From: an uncultured Streptococcus sp.
GTDB taxonomy: Bacteria > Bacillota > Bacilli > Lactobacillales > Streptococcaceae
DNA: 23,840 nt
Assembly: GCF_938020365.1 (NCBI RefSeq)
Contig: NZ_CALIIB010000033.1
Coordinates: 1-23,840 of the forward strand
Reading direction: 5' to 3'
Part shown: in pieces, positions 21,562 through 23,840 of the stretch
How positions within the stretch are numbered: the stretch's first letter is position 1
Layout of the letters: every line of letters starts with the position of its first letter
Translations under genes and position numbers: made by a program
The notes under the pieces: generated by a model
Told to the model about the DNA's origin: nothing
Databases searched by the model: none
The model's input: the letters and a program-made list of their open reading frames with translations, nothing else

Positions 21562-21903
21562 ATGAAAAAATATCTCGAAATGATTTTACAAAAGACGAAT
21601 GAGTTCATTAACTATAAAAAGACGGATAAGGAAGAGGACGACAAGAGTCATATCCTTCATACGATTGACTTGGCTCTGCGGAAAAATTCTGGTGTCCATG
21701 TTATTTTTCTGGATAAGAATTTTACTGGAGATATTGTCAAATATGACCGTGATCGCCAACAGTTGATTGTCAAAAATTTCAAAAAAAGCATGACGACCAT
21801 CATCCGAGTGCCTGATATCCATCGCATCAGTCTAGTTCCCAATAACATCCGTGAAGCCCAGAGAAAAGATATTCGGCCCGAAAGCCGCAAATTCAAAAAA
21901 TAA
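21562..21903 (+). CDS. small cytoplasmic protein of unknown function, possibly Sm-like/YolD-like
   Basis: I do not recognise this gene with certainty. I choose the ATG at 21562 (113 residues, MKKYLEMILQKTNEFINYKK) because GGAG lies 9 bases upstream; an ATG at 21547 has no ribosome site and lies only about 9 bases from the predicted transcript start. The N-terminal third is a charged helix. The middle (SGVHVIFLDKNFTGDIVKYD, then VKNFKKSMTTIIRVPDIHRI) looks like a short beta-rich module of the kind seen in Sm or YolD-like barrels. The C-terminus is strongly basic (REAQRKDIRPESRKFKK). A basic, beta-rich small protein could bind nucleic acid. It is divergent from ydbC and followed by a strong terminator, so it is monocistronic. 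Confidence 0.75.
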   Translation: MKKYLEMILQKTNEFINYKKTDKEEDDKSHILHTIDLALRKNSGVHVIFLDKNFTGDIVKYDRDRQQLIVKNFKKSMTTIIRVPDIHRISLVPNNIREAQRKDIRPESRKFKK

Positions 21904-21937
21904 CTCTTCAAATCAAAAGCGATTTGAAGAGTTTTTT
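21902..21937 (+). terminator. terminator of the small gene at 21562
   Basis: AACTCTTCAAATC and GATTTGAAGAGTT (21902-21914 and 21921-21933) pair perfectly over 13 bases with a 6-base loop and a run of T. It begins within the stop codon. Confidence 0.92.
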
Positions 21938-22046
21938 CTTTGAAAGTCAACAGCAGAATTTATAGGATAACTAGTTCTGCTATCAATTCACATCAACTCA
22001 GGCAAGTCTTGCTTAACTAGCAAATTTCTCCAGACTTAGCTCCGAA

Positions 22047-23333
22047 TTAAGCCCGAACAGTCACACTAGTGCCATCTTCTTTATACAAATTGATTAAACC
22101 TTCCTTGCGGGCACGGACCATATCACCAGGTTGGACTGGCTGCGGAACTGTAATCGTCAGTAATTCCATTGGGTTTGGCGCACGGTCAATCTTATTTCCT
22201 TTTTCATCATGGAGGTCAGTAATGTAGGTTTCAAAATGACGGAAACCAGGTCCATAGAATTCCACTTGATCGCCTTCATGGATAACATTCCGCTGGCGAA
22301 TGGTCGCAGTTTGTGTAGCCTCATCATAAGCAACTACTTCTGCTACAAATTTGTATTCTGGAATCTTACGACGGGCTCCAAAAAGCTGCTCATTCTCAGT
22401 TGGCGTATGGTAGTAGAAACCAGTTGCCAGCTCACGTTGAGCTACTTTCCACATTTCATCTACTAGATCTTGCTTAATAGCTTCAAACTTTTCTGGGCTT
22501 TTCAAATAGGCGTCTACAGCTGCTTTGTAGCAGTTGGTCACCGTTGAAACGTAGTGAATAGACTTCATCCGACCTTCGATTTTCAAACTATCGACACCAT
22601 TTTCAATCATATCAGGAATGCGGTCAATCATGGACATATCAACAGCTGACATAGAAAATTCTTCTGGAATTTCCCCCTTCAAACTCTTGCGTTCTTGTCC
22701 GAAAGGCATGTCGTACAAATCATATTTCCAACGACAAGATTGTGAGCAACCGCCTCGGTTGGCATCACGCATGCTCATGTGATTGGAAAGGGTACAACGG
22801 CCAGAGTAAGAAATACACATCGCTCCATGAACGAAGGCTTCGATTTCTACATCGGTACGCTTGCGAATCTCAGCCAGCTCAGCCATGGAAACCTCACGTG
22901 CCAAAACAACTCGGGTCAAACCAAGATTTTTCCAAAATTCAAGCGTTTCATAGTTGGTTGCACTAGCCTGCGTTGACAAGTGAATCTCCAGACCAGGTGC
23001 TTCAGAAGCTGCAATCGCAATCAAGGCTGGGTCAGAAACAATAACAGCCGCAATCCCGATATCCCGCAAACGACGGAACCATTCTCCAGCACCTGCTTCG
23101 TTTCCTTCGTGCATGACCATATTGGCCGCTACATAGACCTTGGCACCATGCTCAGCCGCAAATTGGACACCTTCTTCCATTTGCTCAAAAGTGAAGTTTC
23201 CCGCACGGCTGCGCAAACCATAGGCTTGACCACCAATAAAAACAGCATCTGCTCCATAGCGAACAGCTACTTTTAACTTTTCTAACGTACCAGCTGGTGA
23301 CAGCACCTCTGGACGTTTTAATTTTTTTGTCAT
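22047..23333 (-). CDS. U32 family protein, probable tRNA uridine-34 hydroxylation protein (TrhP type)
   Basis: U32 proteins were once called collagenase-like peptidases. Members of this branch (E. coli TrhP, B. subtilis YrrN and YrrO) are now known to be needed for 5-hydroxyuridine at the tRNA wobble position. I start at the ATG at 23333 (428 residues, MTKKLKRPEVLSPAG) because AGGAG lies 5 bases upstream; an upstream in-frame TTG is not supported. The U32 signature EAFVHGAMCISYSGRCTLS is at 165-183. Cys173, Cys180, Cys196 and Cys200 could hold an iron-sulfur cluster. A TIM-barrel-like N-terminal half and a small beta-barrel C-terminus complete the protein. Streptococci often carry two adjacent U32 genes; the immediate upstream neighbour here is not one. 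A YrrO-like role is an inference. Confidence 0.88.
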   Translation of the reverse strand: MTKKLKRPEVLSPAGTLEKLKVAVRYGADAVFIGGQAYGLRSRAGNFTFEQMEEGVQFAAEHGAKVYVAANMVMHEGNEAGAGEWFRRLRDIGIAAVIVSDPALIAIAASEAPGLEIHLSTQASATNYETLEFWKNLGLTRVVLAREVSMAELAEIRKRTDVEIEAFVHGAMCISYSGRCTLSNHMSMRDANRGGCSQSCRWKYDLYDMPFGQERKSLKGEIPEEFSMSAVDMSMIDRIPDMIENGVDSLKIEGRMKSIHYVSTVTNCYKAAVDAYLKSPEKFEAIKQDLVDEMWKVAQRELATGFYYHTPTENEQLFGARRKIPEYKFVAEVVAYDEATQTATIRQRNVIHEGDQVEFYGPGFRHFETYITDLHDEKGNKIDRAPNPMELLTITVPQPVQPGDMVRARKEGLINLYKEDGTSVTVRA

Positions 23334-23380
23334 CTTTTCTCCTATTTGCAATATAAAAGTATTGATGTTTAACCCTATCT

Positions 23381-23409
23381 ATTTTATAGCAATTTACCGC
23401 TAAAAGCAA
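23381..23409 (-). promoter_or_regulatory. promoter of the U32 gene
   Basis: On the minus strand TTGCTT (23404-23409), a 17-base spacer and TAAAAT (23381-23386). The start would lie about 40 bases before the ATG. Confidence 0.5.
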
Positions 23410-23500
23410 GATGAAGCCTAGTTTTTTGACAATTCTAATCTTCCATCCTCATCTCCTTACTAAGTATTTTAGGATATAAGTTTATTATCTGAGAGAGAAA

Positions 23501-23531
23501 AAAAGCCAGAAGTCTTAAACTTCTAGCTTTT
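23501..23531 (-). terminator. terminator of the membrane-anchored protein gene
   Basis: Arms 23501-23513 and 23519-23531 pair over 13 positions on the minus strand, with one G-U wobble, around a 5-base loop, followed by TTTTTTTCTCTC. Confidence 0.87.
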
Positions 23532-23541
23532 CTTTCAAAAT

Positions 23542-23840
23542 TTATTCTTCCTCCTTCTTCTTATTAAATTGTTTGTATCCGAAGAATCCAGCAACTAGCA
23601 CAACCAATACGCCGATGACAATCCAAGTAGTTTGACTTGAGCTATCTTTCTTCATATCGCTAGCTTTGTCCGCTGATTTTCCTTTTTCTGCTTCAGCTAG
23701 GAGGTTCGCTTTGTTATAGCCTGTATAGACAAGATCTGCATCTTTACCTTTTTCCTTCTTAATCTTTTCTTCCATCTCTGCTTCAACTGCTTTGATTTCC
23801 TTAAAGATTTTTTCTGAGCGTTCCAAGGCTTCCTTCGTCA
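23542..23840 (-). CDS. membrane-anchored, highly charged protein of unknown function (5' end outside window)
   Basis: The reading frame is open to the right edge, so the start is not seen. An internal TTG at 23826 is more likely leucine than a start. The edge bases read xTG ACG AAG GAA GCC, so an ATG exactly at the boundary is possible. The visible part has an acidic/basic helical stretch (SEKIFKEIKAVEAEMEEKIK) that could form a coiled coil, a polar linker (KDSSSQ), one membrane helix (TWIVIGVLVVLVAGFFGY) and a cytoplasm-type basic and acidic tail (KQFNKKKEEE). There is no LPXTG sorting signal. The topology suggests a C-terminally anchored surface protein or a small membrane protein. I cannot assign a function. 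It ends at a clear terminator. Confidence 0.7.
   Translation of the reverse strand, partial: TKEALERSEKIFKEIKAVEAEMEEKIKKEKGKDADLVYTGYNKANLLAEAEKGKSADKASDMKKDSSSQTTWIVIGVLVVLVAGFFGYKQFNKKKEEE

Noticed and set aside
22209..22466. 85-residue plus-strand ORF opposite the U32 gene
   Set aside because: It is antisense to a well-supported conserved gene and has no ribosome site.
23334..23351. In-frame TTG start six residues upstream in the U32 gene
   Set aside because: The AGGAG site lies inside this extension and fits the ATG at 23333.

Overview
The window looks like a chromosomal core segment of a Streptococcus, most likely of the Sanguinis/Mitis groups. The evidence is gene content and order (pfkA-pyk, ftsW-ppc, a MacAB-like exporter divergent from gor, then bioY next to a competence-type ydbC), low-to-moderate G+C, AGGAGG-type ribosome binding sites, many extended -10 promoters, a cre-type operator and a ComX-type promoter element. 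I see no rRNA, tRNA, CRISPR array, insertion sequence or prophage. The species-group assignment is an inference from remembered gene order and protein sequences.

Layout. Positions 1-10499 lie almost entirely on the minus strand. In transcription order they hold ftsW then ppc, ccpA with its own promoter and terminator, dnaE (true start a GTG at 4835), and the glycolytic pair pfkA-pyk, with pyk cut by the left edge. Positions 10727-15281 lie on the plus strand: a membrane-anchored GH25 muramidase-like protein, a three-gene group (DUF368/PopT-like membrane protein, YbaK/EbsC deacylase, histidine phosphatase) and lysS. Positions 15380-18469 (minus) are a three-gene MacAB-like ABC exporter, convergent with lysS and divergent from gor (glutathione reductase, plus). 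Positions 20033-20677 are a long AT-rich gap with an orphan terminator and a 36-residue membrane peptide gene. After that come bioY (plus), a PC4/YdbC-type ssDNA-binding protein (minus), a small protein of unknown function (plus), a U32-family protein of the TrhP type (minus) and the 3' part of a membrane-anchored charged protein at the right edge.

How the genes fit together. PfkA and Pyk are the committed and last steps of glycolysis, Ppc withdraws PEP to oxaloacetate, and CcpA is the global carbon-catabolite regulator. These nearby genes therefore sit at the PEP node. A cre-like sequence overlaps the -35 of the ccpA promoter, which suggests autoregulation. FtsW, the DUF368 lipid-carrier protein and the GH25 protein all concern cell wall synthesis or turnover. 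YbaK and LysS concern tRNA charging and the U32 protein concerns tRNA modification.

The most informative regulatory signals are a perfect 8-base ComX box (TACGAATA) upstream of ydbC, which ties that ssDNA-binding protein to natural transformation, and a possible leaderless transcript for the GH25 gene. I did not find a wholly new multi-gene system. The less-described items are the 36-residue membrane peptide, the Sm-like small protein at 21562, the orphan terminator region after gor, and the enlarged loop in Ppc.
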